From positions 138,956-202,955 of the forward strand of contig JADKJZ010000015.1 of NCBI GenBank assembly GCA_016720805.1: a DNA stretch of 64,000 bases. The letters are read 5' to 3'. This document shows, in pieces, positions 34,347-44,029 of this stretch (positions are counted from its first letter, which is position 1; the number at the start of each line of letters is the position of its first letter). The notes under the pieces were generated by a model. It was not told where the DNA came from. It made no database searches and was given only the letters and a program-made list of their open reading frames with translations. The translations under genes and the position numbers were made by a program. Source of the stretch: Gemmatimonadota bacterium (GTDB lineage Bacteria > Gemmatimonadota > Gemmatimonadetes > Gemmatimonadales > GWC2-71-9).

Positions 34347-36747
34347 TCATGGTCCGCGGCCGGAATCGTCCGGCCGCCAGCAGCAGGAGCGCTCCGGCGA
34401 GCGACCCCAGGGTGATCAACTTGCCGGTCCCGTACCCCGGCGTCTCGTAGCGCAGCGTCACTTCCTTGGCCCCCGGCGGCACCGCTACCGAGAGCATCGC
34501 GTGATTGGCCCGGAGGGTCGGAGTCGGCGTCCCGTCGACCACCGCCGTCCACCCCGGATACCAGTTCTCCGCCACCAGCAGATAGGTGGTCTTCGGGTCA
34601 CTGCCGCTCAGTACGACTTTCATCGCGCCAGGTTCCCAACTCGCCAGCGACGCCGTCACCGGCGAGGGCTCGGGGATCGCCTGCCCCGTCTGCACCCCCG
34701 GCACCGTCGTCGTGTCGTCATAGAGCACCACTCGGCTCACCGGGAAACGCGGATCCACCACCGTCGGGATGATCTGGGCGTCGGGCACCTTCACGGCCCC
34801 CGGGACGATCCGCACCCACTGCGCCGTGCTGTCCCGCTCGAACAGGTGGCCGGCCAGGGCGGCCCGGCCCATCGTGCTTGAAAACGAGACCGGGCCGAGG
34901 GTCTGACGGTATCCCGGAAACGCCTTCGCCACATCCTGGTTGGCGACGATGTACTTGACGGCGTACAGATCGAGCAACGTCGGGGCGAACTGGTTCGGCC
35001 AGTCGTTCTTGCCACCAAAGAGCTCGTCGAAGAAGCGGCTCTCGTTGCCGTGGTACCCGAAGAGCGTCGGGATGGTGTCGGCCATCAGCCACGATCCCTT
35101 GTACAAGTTCGCTGCGTCTCCCCTCCCCAATGGGTCGTAACTCCGGTACGGGTGGGTCGACTTCCGCATCTCGGTCATCAGCTGGTCGTCGGCGTACGTG
35201 ACCGAGGCCGGCGGCAGCCACTCCGGGAAGCGGCGCAGCAGGCTCCAGTTGTCGCCCCAGAGCGCGATGATCATCGCCCCCGCAGCCAGTGCCCCGGTCA
35301 GCGCACGGCGCTGGACCGCGACCAATAGCCCGCCTCCAAGGAGGACGACCAGCAACATCCGAAGCGAACCGGCCCGGAGCTCGCCGGCGTTGGCGCTGAC
35401 TTGCTGGGTGATGCGTCCCGTCATCTGCGGGTCGAGACCCGAGCCGATGCTGCTCGCCACGCCCTCGGCGACCCCTTGCAGGGCGCCCGCCACGCCGAGC
35501 ACCGCGATGAACGCGAAGACGCCCAGGACGATGTTGAGATGCTTCGGGCTGACCTCCCCCTTGAGCAGACGCTCGGCGCCGAGGCCCGCCCAGACGCAGA
35601 TCGGCAACGCGACCAGGAAGAAGGCCATGCCGGCCGCGCGGACCTTCTGCATCATCGGCATGACTTCGAACCAGAGTCGGTAGAACGGCGTATGCCCGCC
35701 GAACGCCACCAGCAGGAAGAGCGCGGCGATCATGCCGAAGCCGAGAAGCAGGCCGCGCCTCTTTGCGGCACCGAGCCCGAGAATGGCGAGAATGATCACG
35801 ATTGCGCCGACATACTCGGTGTGGCTCTTGAAGAAGTTGCTGCCCCAGTAGTTCTCCATCATCCCGTTGAACTGCGGCAGGATGGTGGTCATCAATTCTT
35901 CCACTGGCATCGCGTAGGACGTCGCGTATGCCCAACCCGACGACGCACTCCCGGGCGCACGCGGCGAGAAGGGGATGTACTTGAGGAACGGCAGTCCCTG
36001 GATCATCCCGATGCCGACGCCGAGCGCCACGCCCATCGCGGCAAGCCCCATGTCCGCGATCGGCGCCTTGGGGCGCTCCCGCTCCTTGTCCCAGAAGGTG
36101 AGCCACAACGTGAACAGCCCCGACGCCACCAGGAGGTAATAGGTCATCTGGTAGTGGGGCGACAGCATGCAGAGGCCGATGATCAGCGCGTACCAGCCGA
36201 AGGCGCTCACCTTGCCGTGGCGGATGCCGCGGAGCAGGGCCAGGAAGGCGAACGGCGCCAGCGCCGAGACGAAGAGCTTGCCGTCGTGCCCGTTGCGCAT
36301 CATCGAGACGAGGATGCCCGAGAGCTCGTAGCCGAGGCCGCCGACGACGGCGGCCGTCCAGGAGAGCTTGAGCGCGCGCAGCAGGGAGTACATGGCCACG
36401 CCGGCGATGATCAGGTGCAGGAAGAAGCCGAGCGACATGCCGAGGTCGGTCGGCACCAGCCAGCGGAGCCAGGCGGTCGGGTAGAAGATGTCGCCGTGCA
36501 TCGCCGCGATGAACGGCATCCCGCCGAAGATGTACGGGTTCCACTGCGGGATGCTGCCGTGCGCCTTGAAGTAGTTGGCGCCGAACTCGCGGAAGGCGTA
36601 TCCCGCGATGACCTGGTCGTCACCGCCGAGATACTGGCCCGTGAACAACGGCCAGCAGAGCGTGAGTGCCGCAAGGACGAAGACGACGCCGGCCCACAGC
36701 AGGGGCGGACGCGGCTCAAAGGCAGGGCGCGAATCAGGCGTCGTCAC
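34339..36747 (-). CDS. YfhO-like multi-spanning membrane protein
   Basis: This 802-residue protein has about a dozen hydrophobic helices followed by a large C-terminal extracytoplasmic domain (about 560-775) and a final helix (GKLITLGSLAGALLLLAA). The N-terminal loop with LGGDDQVIAGYAF and GSIPQWNPYIFGGMPF is typical of YfhO/GT-C-like enzymes that use lipid-linked sugars. In Gram-positive bacteria YfhO glycosylates lipoteichoic acid; here the acceptor is unknown. The GTG at 36747 was chosen because it lies 14 bases inside the previous gene's end and leaves a short N-terminus before helix 1. The neighbouring DPM1-like gene would supply its donor. Confidence 0.82.
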   Translation of the reverse strand: MTTPDSRPAFEPRPPLLWAGVVFVLAALTLCWPLFTGQYLGGDDQVIAGYAFREFGANYFKAHGSIPQWNPYIFGGMPFIAAMHGDIFYPTAWLRWLVPTDLGMSLGFFLHLIIAGVAMYSLLRALKLSWTAAVVGGLGYELSGILVSMMRNGHDGKLFVSALAPFAFLALLRGIRHGKVSAFGWYALIIGLCMLSPHYQMTYYLLVASGLFTLWLTFWDKERERPKAPIADMGLAAMGVALGVGIGMIQGLPFLKYIPFSPRAPGSASSGWAYATSYAMPVEELMTTILPQFNGMMENYWGSNFFKSHTEYVGAIVIILAILGLGAAKRRGLLLGFGMIAALFLLVAFGGHTPFYRLWFEVMPMMQKVRAAGMAFFLVALPICVWAGLGAERLLKGEVSPKHLNIVLGVFAFIAVLGVAGALQGVAEGVASSIGSGLDPQMTGRITQQVSANAGELRAGSLRMLLVVLLGGGLLVAVQRRALTGALAAGAMIIALWGDNWSLLRRFPEWLPPASVTYADDQLMTEMRKSTHPYRSYDPLGRGDAANLYKGSWLMADTIPTLFGYHGNESRFFDELFGGKNDWPNQFAPTLLDLYAVKYIVANQDVAKAFPGYRQTLGPVSFSSTMGRAALAGHLFERDSTAQWVRIVPGAVKVPDAQIIPTVVDPRFPVSRVVLYDDTTTVPGVQTGQAIPEPSPVTASLASWEPGAMKVVLSGSDPKTTYLLVAENWYPGWTAVVDGTPTPTLRANHAMLSVAVPPGAKEVTLRYETPGYGTGKLITLGSLAGALLLLAAGRFRPRTMNA

Positions 36748-37669
36748 GCGACGGTCTCCGCATGAGAAGGAACGGCACCGCAGCGCCGATTTCGTTGATG
36801 GTGAGCGTGATGCGGGAGGCGGCTGCGAGGGCGACCGCCGGTCCGATGCCAAGTGATCCCTTCAGCAACAGCACCAGCACCCCTTCCCGCACGCCGAGGC
36901 CGCCGGGCACGACGAGGGCGAGGTAGCCGACGATGTAGGACGCCGCGAAGGCACCGGTTGCGGTGGTCCAGTTCAGGTCGAGGGACGGGATCGTCCCGAG
37001 CAACAGCAACTGGAACGCCAGGCCGTAGCCGCCCCATGCGAGGAAGTTGACGAAGAGCGCGCCGGCCAATGCACCGGGCTCGACCGGCTTCACCGAGTCG
37101 GGCTTGCCGATCAGGTGGCCCAGGCGCCGCGTGAGTGACGGCAGCGTGAGGGCGAACGCGCAGAGCAGCGCGAAGGCGGCGCCGGCAAAGGCCAGCAGGC
37201 TGCCGTATGGGGTGTACGGGGCGAGCACGCGGTCGAGGACCACCGTGCCCGTGAACATCAGCGCCACCACCGCACCAGTCGCCAGCGACACGAGCTGCAT
37301 GATGACGGCCGACCCGATCGCCGCGACGCCGGAGACGCCCTGCTTCTCGGACATCGCCGCCATCCCGGCGATCGACCAGACCTTGCCGGGGATGTACTTG
37401 CCGAGCGAGGAAAGGCACCAGATGCGCGCGGCGTCGACGGCGCGGATGTACTGCCGCCAGCCGTGCAGCACCGCGCGCCACCCCCAGATGAGCAGGCCGT
37501 ACATCACCCAGGTGACCAGCAGCGATGCGATGATGAACTCCCATCGGAAGTGCCACTCGATCGGTTCCGAGGTGACCAACGACCAGTCGTCGGCAAGCCG
37601 GAGCCCGATGAAGACGATGATCGCCACCCCGGTGACCGTCTGGATCACCCGCCAGAATTGCTTACTCAT
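36734..37669 (-). CDS. Flippase-like membrane protein (LPG synthase TM / UPF0104 family)
   Basis: This 311-residue protein has about eight hydrophobic helices with the family pattern WCLSSLGKYIPGKVWSIAG near residue 88, GYLALVVPGGLGVREGVL near 252 and the final NEIGAAVPFLL. It matches the lysylphosphatidylglycerol-synthetase membrane region / UPF0104 family, some members of which move or modify lipid-linked sugars. The soluble aminoacyl-transferase domain of MprF is absent. It sits in a run of overlapping glycan genes, so a role in lipid-linked glycan export is plausible but unproven. Confidence 0.8.
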   Translation of the reverse strand: MSKQFWRVIQTVTGVAIIVFIGLRLADDWSLVTSEPIEWHFRWEFIIASLLVTWVMYGLLIWGWRAVLHGWRQYIRAVDAARIWCLSSLGKYIPGKVWSIAGMAAMSEKQGVSGVAAIGSAVIMQLVSLATGAVVALMFTGTVVLDRVLAPYTPYGSLLAFAGAAFALLCAFALTLPSLTRRLGHLIGKPDSVKPVEPGALAGALFVNFLAWGGYGLAFQLLLLGTIPSLDLNWTTATGAFAASYIVGYLALVVPGGLGVREGVLVLLLKGSLGIGPAVALAAASRITLTINEIGAAVPFLLMRRPSRDDA

Positions 37670-38816
37670 CGAGCGCCTCGCCGTACCAGGTGAGAAAACG
37701 CTCCGCCACGAACTCGGGAGCCAATCGGATTCGCCAGGCCTCGCCCGTCACCCGGGCCGTCGTCTTCGCATCGGGATCGTGCAGCACGGCCATCAGCGCC
37801 GTCGCCAATGCGGCAGGCTCCGGTGCCACCCGGCGCCCCGCCCCCTCCACCGGCACCACGTCGAGCAATCCGCCGCCATCGGTGCAGGCGATCACCGGGA
37901 CGCCCTGCATCAGGGCCTCTGCGGCCGCGAGCCCAAACCCTTCGCCCTGCGCCGGCATCAGGCAGGCATCCGCCGTCGCCAGAAGGGCCGGGACATCGGT
38001 CGGGGCCACCGCACCGAGGAATCGGACGGAGGCCGAAAGGCCCAGTCCGCCGACCTGCGACTGCAGCCCCGCGCGTGTCGCGCCATCTCCGGCGATCACC
38101 AGGGGCAAGGTGCAGCCCTGCTGCCGCGCAAGCGCGTATGCATCAACGGCGAGGTGGACCCGCTTCTGCTCGGTGAGCCGACCCAGCACGACGATTCCCC
38201 CACCACCGACGCTCCACGGCCGCTTCATCGCGGTCACCGGCATCGGGACGACGCTGTCGTCGTCAACCCTGGCGCCGTGCAGGCGAAGCGCGTCAGCGAG
38301 CGAGCGTGAGACCGTGGTAACCCGCCTCGCCCGACGGAATGGCCGTTTCGCCAACCACCTGGCCGGCGCACCCTTCTCGAGCATCCGCACATCGGTGCCG
38401 TGACAGGTGATCACCAGCGGTGTGTCGGATGGGGCGGCGAGCCCCGACGGAAACCACCAGTGGGCGTGCACCACCCCGCGTGCCGCCCCCTCCAGCTCTT
38501 CGCGCGTGCCAGCCCGGAGGGAGCGGATCATCCCCGCGAGTGCCCGAAGCCCCTGCGGGGACTTGATGGCGGTCGCGAGCTTGCCTGATTGGGCGAACTG
38601 TTCGCGTTCCGGCGTTCCATACCTGACGCGATGCACCGGCACACCATCGAGCGTTCCGCGTCCTCCCTTCCCCGCATCGCTCGGCGTCACCACCCGGACA
38701 TCCACGCCGCGGTCGCGGAGCGCCACGGCCAGCGGATGGAGGAAGGCCCCTGCCACATCACCCCGCTCCCGCGGGTAGTTGTGGGTGAGGAACACCACGC
38801 GGAGCGGCTCAGCCAC
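37662..38816 (-). CDS. GT4-family glycosyltransferase
   Basis: The 384 residues form a GT-B fold. The N-terminal half has VVFLTHNYPRERGDVAGAFL and HAHWWFPSG; the C-terminal half has VVLGRLTEQKRVHLAVDA (donor-binding) and the E-x7-E motif region MPAQGEGFGLAAAEALMQGVPV. It transfers a sugar from a nucleotide donor to a growing glycan on the cytoplasmic face. GTG at 38816 overlaps the upstream gene by eight bases and begins immediately before the first beta strand. Donor and acceptor are unknown. Confidence 0.88.
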   Translation of the reverse strand: MAEPLRVVFLTHNYPRERGDVAGAFLHPLAVALRDRGVDVRVVTPSDAGKGGRGTLDGVPVHRVRYGTPEREQFAQSGKLATAIKSPQGLRALAGMIRSLRAGTREELEGAARGVVHAHWWFPSGLAAPSDTPLVITCHGTDVRMLEKGAPARWLAKRPFRRARRVTTVSRSLADALRLHGARVDDDSVVPMPVTAMKRPWSVGGGGIVVLGRLTEQKRVHLAVDAYALARQQGCTLPLVIAGDGATRAGLQSQVGGLGLSASVRFLGAVAPTDVPALLATADACLMPAQGEGFGLAAAEALMQGVPVIACTDGGGLLDVVPVEGAGRRVAPEPAALATALMAVLHDPDAKTTARVTGEAWRIRLAPEFVAERFLTWYGEALDE

Positions 38817-39740
38817 GCCGGTCGGACTCGAGGCGACGCACCAGTTCGCGCTGCTCCTCGCGAAGGTTGGCCACCAGCTCGCCGAGGAAGCCGAATCCGA
38901 AGAGCACCACACCCATGATGAGCAGTGTCTGCACCAGCGACACCAACAGCGCCACGTCGGCGTGGATGGTGAAGCGCAGCACGATCGCCACGACGCCGGC
39001 CACGAAGCCGAGGAGGAAGATCAACGCGCCCGCGAGGCCGAAGAAGAGCATCGGCTTGCGGCCAAAGCGGAGCTGGAACCAGACCGAGAGCAAGTCGAGC
39101 ACGCCGATCGGAATGCGCGTCCAGGTGAACTTCGACGTCCCCGCCGTGCGTGGATAGAGCGGCACCGGGGTCGACGTCAGCCGGAAGCCGTCCGCCGCGG
39201 CGATCACCACCATGAAGCGATGCCAGTCGGGCCGCATCGGGACGTGTGCCATCACCTCGCGGCGGTATGCCTTCACCGAATTCAGGTCGGTGACGCGCAC
39301 GCCGAAGAGCCAGCGGCAGAGGGTGTTGTACACCGTCGAGACAAACGCCTTCTCGTACTTCCCCTGCTTGGTGCCGGTCACGATGTCGGCGTTGCCGGCC
39401 AGGATCGGGGCGACCAGCTGCGGGATGTCTTCCGGCTTGTACTGCAGGTCGGCCGGGTAGAAGACGAAGATGTCGCCTTCGGCCGCATCCCCGCGCTCCG
39501 CAGCGCGTCGGCGATGCCACGCTGCCGGCGATGGGTCACCACCCGAAGGAAGGAGTACTGCGCCTGTAGCTGCGCCAGCACCTGCGGCGTCGCGTCACGA
39601 GACCCGTCGTCCACGACGACGACCTCGGCGGGTGCCCCGATTCTCGGCAACGCCTCGGCGCACTGCCGCAGGAACTCGGGGAGATTCTCGGCCTCGTCCT
39701 TGGCCGGCACCAGCACGGAGACAATCGCGCGCTCGCTCAT
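38809..39740 (-). CDS. Membrane-bound GT2 glycosyltransferase, frame interrupted
   Basis: The start at 39740 gives a GT2 domain (SVLVPAKDEAENLPEFLRQC, VVVDDGSRDATPQVLAQL). After RGIADALRSAG the homologous frame changes and continues as EGDIFVFYPADLQYKPED, TGTKQGKYEKAFVSTVYN, LNSVKAYRREV, and then two C-terminal membrane helices, to 38809. The break is at a C4 run (39489-39492); one missing base restores a single 310-residue protein. The layout matches ArnC/GtrB-type enzymes that put sugars on undecaprenyl phosphate. The ATG overlaps the rpoN stop (ATGA). A sequencing indel is the likely cause. Confidence 0.82.
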
Positions 39741-41278
39741 ACGCGCTTCCGCATGCGGGCCGGGAGGATGCCGAGCTGGTCGCGATACTTGGCCACGGTC
39801 CGCCGGGCGATCTGGATGCCCTGCTCCTCGAAGAGGTGGACGATCTGCTGGTCGGTGAGCGGCTTCGCCGGCTTCTCCTCGGCGACCATCTTCTCCAGCT
39901 TGGCGCGGATCGAGCGGGCCGAGGCGTCCTCGCCCGAGGCGGTCGAGAGCGCCGACGAGAAGAAGAACTTGAGTGGCAGCACCCCGCGCGGCGTCTGGAC
40001 GTACTTCTCGTTGGTGACGCGCGACACGGTCGACTCGTGCATCGAGATCACCTCGGCGACCTCGCGCAGTGTCAGCGGCTTGAGGTACTCGACGCCCTTC
40101 TCGAAGAACTCGCGCTGTCGGTCGACGATGAAGTTCATCACCTTGAGCATCGTCTGCCGGCGCTGCTCGATGGCTTGCACCATCCAGGTCGCGCTGTTCA
40201 TCCGCGAGGCGATGAAGTCCTTGTTTTCCTGCGTCATCCCGCCCTTCTGCCGGGCGATGTCCTGGTACGCGCGGGAGAGCCGGAGTCGCGGCACACCGGT
40301 GTCGTTGAGGAATACCTGGTAGCGGCCCTCGATCCGGTCGACAATCAAGTCGGGCGTGACATAGGCCTCGGCGCGGTCGGCATACTTGAGCCCCGGCTTC
40401 GGATCGAGCCGGCCCAGTTCGTCGGCGGCGGTCTGCGCCTCACGCGGTTCGACGCCGAAGCGGCGGGCCAGGTCGTTCCATCGGTGCGCGATCAGGTCCG
40501 GAAACGCCTGTTCCACGATCCGGTACGAGAGCGAGGTCGAGTCACCGACGTCCTTCAACTGGAGCAGCAGGCACTCCTGCAGCGAGCGAGCCGCGATGCC
40601 GGCCGGGTCCAGCGCCTGCACCACCTTCAGGGCCGCGTCGAATTCCTCGGGCATGAAGATCGTCACGCCTGCCGGGAGGCCGGCCGCGTGGCCGTTGGTC
40701 AGCACCGGCGCTTCGTCGAGCTCCTCCTCCACGAGATCGAAGGGGTCGTGGTCCTCCGGATCGAAGGCCGGGCGCAGCGCGGGGTTGTTGGAGAGGAGCC
40801 AGTGGTTGGCCGAGGCGAGGATCACCTCGGCGTCGCAGCCGAGATAGCCATCGTCGTTGATGTTGCCGATGATCTCCTCGCAGAGCAGCCGCTGCCGGGC
40901 CGGGAGGTCGAGCATCTGCAACTGGTCACGGAGGTGATCGGCGAGGTCGCGGCTCTCGACCGAGACGGGCTCCACGTACTCCAGCTGTTCGTACTGCTCC
41001 TTCTGGCCGCCGACGTCGAAGCCATTCAGGAGGATCTCCTCCCAGTCGACTTCGTCGTCCTTCTTGACCTCTTCCTGCTGCTCCTCGGTGGTCTTCTCGG
41101 GGACTTCCTCTTCCTCCGGTTCCTCGAGCTCGAGGAAGGGGTTGTTGAGGAGCTCGGCCTGCAGATGCTGCTGCAGGTCGAGCATCGGCATGTACAGCAT
41201 GTCCATCGCCTGGTACAGGCGTGGGTTGATCCGCAGCTCCTGGCGGAGCCCCGTCTGCTGCTGCATGCCAGTCTTCAT
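39737..41278 (-). CDS. rpoN: RNA polymerase sigma-54 factor
   Basis: RpoN is the alternative sigma factor for -24/-12 promoters that need AAA+ activators. The 513 residues have the Gln/Leu-rich region I (INPRLYQAMDMLYMPMLDLQ), an acidic linker rich in Glu (about 55-85), the core-binding domain and the C-terminal DNA-binding part with the RpoN box ARRTVAKYR. The ATG at 41278 overlaps the lptB stop. The lptA-lptB-rpoN order is the same as in Proteobacteria, which suggests an old linkage. No enhancer-binding activator is present in the window. Confidence 0.95.
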   Translation of the reverse strand: MKTGMQQQTGLRQELRINPRLYQAMDMLYMPMLDLQQHLQAELLNNPFLELEEPEEEEVPEKTTEEQQEEVKKDDEVDWEEILLNGFDVGGQKEQYEQLEYVEPVSVESRDLADHLRDQLQMLDLPARQRLLCEEIIGNINDDGYLGCDAEVILASANHWLLSNNPALRPAFDPEDHDPFDLVEEELDEAPVLTNGHAAGLPAGVTIFMPEEFDAALKVVQALDPAGIAARSLQECLLLQLKDVGDSTSLSYRIVEQAFPDLIAHRWNDLARRFGVEPREAQTAADELGRLDPKPGLKYADRAEAYVTPDLIVDRIEGRYQVFLNDTGVPRLRLSRAYQDIARQKGGMTQENKDFIASRMNSATWMVQAIEQRRQTMLKVMNFIVDRQREFFEKGVEYLKPLTLREVAEVISMHESTVSRVTNEKYVQTPRGVLPLKFFFSSALSTASGEDASARSIRAKLEKMVAEEKPAKPLTDQQIVHLFEEQGIQIARRTVAKYRDQLGILPARMRKRV

Positions 41279-42027
41279 GCGGGCTGCTCCGTCCGCGCCC
41301 GAAGGCGTGCGGTCAGGGTCGGTCCGAGATAGACATCCGCGACGTGATCGTTCCACACCAGTTCGGCGACAAGGCCAGCCGCCTGGACCGTACCGGAATG
41401 CATGATGTAGGCGCGATCGACGATTTCCAGCGTCTGCTCCACGTTGTGATCCGTGATCAACACGCCGATGCCCCGGTCCCGAAGCGACGCGACGATCTGC
41501 TGAATGTCGTGCACCGCGATCGGGTCGACGCCGGCGAAGGGCTCGTCCAGCAGCATGAACTTGGGATTCGTGGCGAGCGCCCGGGTAATCTCCAGCCGAC
41601 GCCGTTCGCCACCCGAGAGGGTGTAGGCCGGGGATTTCCGCAGCGATGTGAGATCGAGCTCGGCCAGCATCTCGTCGAGCTTGGCCAGTCGCTCGGCCTT
41701 GGCGAGCGGGAGCGTCTCGAGGATCGCGAGCACGTTCTCCTCGACCGTCATCCGGCGGAAGATCGAGGGCTCCTGCGCCAGGTACCCGATGCCCATCCGT
41801 GCCCTGCGGTACATCGGCTGATCGGTGAGCTCGGTGTCGTCGAGGAAGATCCGACCGGCATCCGGGCGAATCAATCCCGTGACGAGGTAGAAGGTCGTCG
41901 TCTTCCCGGCACCGTTGGGGCCAAGGAGCGCGACGATTTCTCCCTGGGCAAGCTCGATCGAGACGCCGTCGACGACGGCGCGCTTGCGATAGCTCTTCCG
42001 CAGCCCTTCAGCCTTGAGGACGCTCAT
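41275..42027 (-). CDS. lptB: LPS export ABC transporter ATPase LptB
   Basis: LptB is the cytoplasmic ATPase that powers extraction of LPS from the inner membrane together with LptF and LptG. The 250 residues have Walker A GPNGAGKTT near residue 38, the Q-loop YLAQEPSIFRRMTVEENV, signature LSGGERRRLEI, Walker B FMLLDEPFAGVDP and the switch His in LITDHNV. The start overlaps the lptA stop (ATGA). The motifs and the YLAQEPSIFR string are typical of LptB rather than of amino-acid transporters. LptF and LptG are not in the window. Confidence 0.96.
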   Translation of the reverse strand: MSVLKAEGLRKSYRKRAVVDGVSIELAQGEIVALLGPNGAGKTTTFYLVTGLIRPDAGRIFLDDTELTDQPMYRRARMGIGYLAQEPSIFRRMTVEENVLAILETLPLAKAERLAKLDEMLAELDLTSLRKSPAYTLSGGERRRLEITRALATNPKFMLLDEPFAGVDPIAVHDIQQIVASLRDRGIGVLITDHNVEQTLEIVDRAYIMHSGTVQAAGLVAELVWNDHVADVYLGPTLTARLRARTEQPA

Positions 42028-43427
42028 GGGGTCGGCCTCTTGGCTGGCAGCACGGCCTTCTTGCCGAGCGACGCCGTCTCGAGCTGGACGCCGTCGACGT
42101 GTCCGTTCATGCGGACCTCGTCGAAACCACTGCCGGGATACGGCTTCATCGTCACCCGAATGGTGTCGGCACGAGAGTAGTTGATCGTCGGGGTGGTCTT
42201 GCCATTCTTCTCGACCTGTTGCGTCATCAGGGACCGGGCCGTGCCGATCGCCTCGACGTGCAGCAGGCGGGTCAGCATGGTGCCGGCAGAGTCTGCCTGG
42301 GCAAACTCCGCCGCGATCCGGTTGCCCCACAGGGTGTCACGTTCGCGTGTGGGCGTCGCGGTGCTGTCGGCAGTGCTGTCCGGAGCAGGCAGCGCAATCG
42401 TCGTGTCGACCGGGTTCTGGATCGATCCGCGCCCACGCACGAAGATCGACTGCAGGACCTCGCCCGGCGTCTTGACGACAAGCGAGTCGCCGCGGATGTC
42501 GTACCCGGCTCGGGTCGCGTGCGCCTGCGTGGCCTTTCCCCAGGCGTCGGTCTGCTCGAGCTTGCCGTCCTTGAAGCGAAGCGCCACCGAGTCGCCGGAG
42601 ACTCGGGTGGAATCCTGGTGCACGTCGCCGTCACCGTAGGCACGCAAGTCGTCGAGCACCTCGTTGGTCAGGCCAAGCCGGATGTCCTTCCCGGTCACCT
42701 TGAAGGAGTCGGAACCAGTGCGTCGCCAGCTCGCGGGAGCCCCGGTGAGGATGGTCCGCCCCGCAGTGCCGCTGGTGTAGAGGAGGGAATCACCCTGCCC
42801 TGCCAAGTCGCTGCGATTGATGGTGACATTGCCCCGACCGCTCAGCCGGGACGATCCGAACCCCCGGAGCAGGTCGGCCACGATCGTGTACGGTCCCTTG
42901 TCGGCGGTGGTGTCGGTGACGGCGCGCTTCGGCTTGACCTTGAGCGTCGGTCGCTGCATCGCCACCGACTCGGCGCTGTCGCGGACCCCCTTCACGGCGC
43001 GGAGATAGTCCAGGTAGGGGCCGTCGAGCGTCGACGAGTCACGGCTCGTGATGACGTGGACCGCCCCGCGGGCCTCGAGGCGCTCTCCCTGCTTGTAATA
43101 GGTGAGCGTGTCGGCCCGCACGGCCACATCGGCGTCGCGATAGTAGGCGCGGGTGATGAAGCGGACCACGTCACCGTTGATCGATTCCACCGAGTCGGCG
43201 CCGATGCGCACGTTCTGGCCTTGGCAGCGGAAGCGGACGTCCCCGCCGAAGTAGTAGTTCTCGTTCCCCTCGAACGGGACGATCTGCGCCGCTTCGCGCC
43301 CGACGGCACGCTCAAGCTCGAGAATGCAGCGCTTGGGCGCCGGGGCCCGACGCTTGGGCTGTTGCGCCGAAACGGGCTGGACGGCAACGACCACCAGGGC
43401 CGCCAGCATGAGGAGGAGACGTGCCAT
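42024..43427 (-). CDS. lptA: LptA-like periplasmic LPS bridge protein (OstA domain), long form
   Basis: This 467-residue exported protein has a signal ending in PVSAQQ and several OstA/LptA-type beta segments (YYFGGDVRFRCQGQNVRIGA, YKQGERLEARGAVHVITSRD, GRGNVTINRSDLAGQGDSLL). It is far longer than the 180-residue E. coli LptA, as if several LptA modules were joined, so it may itself span the periplasm to LptD. The ATG at 43427 shares one base with the lptC stop (TGATG). Its place between lptC and lptB supports the role. The gene symbol is by context and domain. Confidence 0.85.
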   Translation of the reverse strand: MARLLLMLAALVVVAVQPVSAQQPKRRAPAPKRCILELERAVGREAAQIVPFEGNENYYFGGDVRFRCQGQNVRIGADSVESINGDVVRFITRAYYRDADVAVRADTLTYYKQGERLEARGAVHVITSRDSSTLDGPYLDYLRAVKGVRDSAESVAMQRPTLKVKPKRAVTDTTADKGPYTIVADLLRGFGSSRLSGRGNVTINRSDLAGQGDSLLYTSGTAGRTILTGAPASWRRTGSDSFKVTGKDIRLGLTNEVLDDLRAYGDGDVHQDSTRVSGDSVALRFKDGKLEQTDAWGKATQAHATRAGYDIRGDSLVVKTPGEVLQSIFVRGRGSIQNPVDTTIALPAPDSTADSTATPTRERDTLWGNRIAAEFAQADSAGTMLTRLLHVEAIGTARSLMTQQVEKNGKTTPTINYSRADTIRVTMKPYPGSGFDEVRMNGHVDGVQLETASLGKKAVLPAKRPTP

Positions 43428-44029
43428 CACTTCCCGCCTCCCTTCACGACCGGCTTTGGCGCAGAGGCCTTCGCGGTCGGCTTGTCGTCTTCCTGGCCCG
43501 GCAGCACGAATCCCTTCCCCTTCACACGGCCACCCATCCGCTGCGAGCGGATCTGCTTGAAATCGGGGTCCGCAGTGAAGGACGCGCCGGAGCCGGCGCC
43601 ATCGGGTGACGTGAAGGTGTAGGTGGTGTCCGAGTAGATGAGGTTCTGCACCTTGTCATAGACCAGGTGCGGACTCTTGAGGACCTTGCCGTTCGCGGCG
43701 GTGGCGACGACGTTGCCGCGCGCGTCGAGGGTCTGGTCCTTCTTGTTGTACGAGCCGCTGTCGGCGGTCACCACCGAGGTCTCCTTGCCGGTGGCCTTGT
43801 CGTAGAAGGTGACCTTCAACTTCTTGAGGTCGTTCATCTGGCGGGCGTTGTACACCCACGCCGACTCGGCCTCGACCTTGGAGATCTTCACCCCTTCCGT
43901 CGTGACGTTGAACGCCATCCCCTTCATGACCTGGTCGGCCGAGTCTCCCGCCGCCGCGACCGGTGGCTCGATGCCGCGGTCGCCACATGCGGCCAACAGC
44001 AATGTGCCCATCAGCATGAGCCGCCGCAT
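43427..44029 (-). CDS. lptC: LptC-like LPS export lipoprotein
   Basis: This 200-residue protein has a lipoprotein signal ending in LLAAC (Cys near residue 15) and an LptC/OstA-like beta-jellyroll (VKISKVEAESAWVYNARQMN, KLKVTFYDKATGKETSVVTA, VVATAANGKVLKSPHLVYD). E. coli LptC is anchored by a helix; a lipid anchor, as here, is seen in other phyla. It receives LPS from LptFG-B and passes it to LptA. Its start shares one base with the kdsD stop. The Lys/Pro tail is low complexity. Confidence 0.87.
   Translation of the reverse strand: MRRLMLMGTLLLAACGDRGIEPPVAAAGDSADQVMKGMAFNVTTEGVKISKVEAESAWVYNARQMNDLKKLKVTFYDKATGKETSVVTADSGSYNKKDQTLDARGNVVATAANGKVLKSPHLVYDKVQNLIYSDTTYTFTSPDGAGSGASFTADPDFKQIRSQRMGGRVKGKGFVLPGQEDDKPTAKASAPKPVVKGGGK

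Noticed and set aside
35401..36765. Plus-strand frame opposite the YfhO-like gene
   Set aside because: No recognisable domain; His/Arg/Glu-rich shadow of a membrane protein gene.
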